Shown piece by piece: positions 5,873-5,911 of a stretch of 5,911 nucleotides of DNA; position 1 is the first letter of the stretch, and each line of letters opens with the position of its first letter. The notes below the pieces were generated by a model. It did not search any database. It saw only the letters and a list, made by a program, of their open reading frames with translations, and was not told where the DNA came from. The stretch lies in contig CBFICR010000125.1 of NCBI GenBank assembly GCA_965661105.1, positions 1 to 5,911 on the forward strand, given 5' to 3'. Source of the DNA: Eutrophocola sp965661105 (GTDB lineage Bacteria; Pseudomonadota; Gammaproteobacteria; Pseudomonadales; Pseudohongiellaceae). A program made the position numbers and the translations under genes.

Positions 5873-5897
5873 AAAAGGCGACTAAATTAGTCGCCTT
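5871..5897 (-). terminator. Rho-independent terminator for a leftward gene beyond the right edge
   Basis: AAGGCGACT (5875-5883) and AGTCGCCTT (5889-5897) form a perfect 9-bp stem with a five-base loop. On the minus strand the stem is followed by a T-run (complement of 5876-5871), the classic intrinsic terminator layout, whereas the plus strand has no T-run after it. It should end transcription of a leftward gene whose body lies to the right of the window. A TAA in the loop and stem (complement of 5887-5889) could be that gene's stop codon, after codons reading DAIRQGD, but too little is visible to call a gene. Confidence 0.8.
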
Positions 5898-5911
5898 GTC
5901 GGATGGCGTCC

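Overview
The window looks like chromosomal DNA from a gammaproteobacterium, possibly marine or host-associated. GC content is moderate (mid-40s percent by eye), and the best-recognised product is a gammaproteobacterial-type TrmO closely resembling E. coli YaeB in its motifs. The genus cannot be read from the sequence. There are six convincing protein genes, no RNA genes, no insertion sequences and no CRISPR array. Five genes run rightward (+) and one, trmO, runs leftward (-) at the right end, convergent with the rest.

Left third (1-1959): two rightward genes (118-759 and 1043-1759) encode uncharacterised proteins of 213 and 238 residues. They are clearly paralogues of each other: an ungapped match of about 85 residues in the N-terminal half, and a shared C-terminal motif CH-x8-RLF-x4-DY. 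No function can be assigned. This pair is the least explained part of the window. The second gene has its own ribosome binding site and a possible promoter in the 283-base gap.

Middle (1960-4832): a small four-helix membrane protein of unknown function comes first. A three-gene cluster follows with gaps of 24 and 7 bases: a DUF2332 protein (TTG start), a MAPEG-family membrane protein, and a two-repeat CHAD-domain protein of the type that binds inorganic polyphosphate. The cluster is probably an operon read from an extended -10 promoter near 2490. How the three products cooperate is not known.

Right end (4833-5911): a 255-base convergent intergenic region carries only short inverted repeats. 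Next is trmO on the minus strand, whose product makes the m6 modification on t6A37 of tRNA. Upstream of trmO lie a five-copy heptanucleotide tandem repeat (CAAGTCA/TGACTTG) and, directly against it, a good intrinsic terminator for a leftward gene that lies beyond the window edge. In the trmO leader the repeat units are complementary to a sequence just before the trmO start codon, so alternative hairpins are possible. This arrangement and the paralogous pair are the two items most worth a second look.
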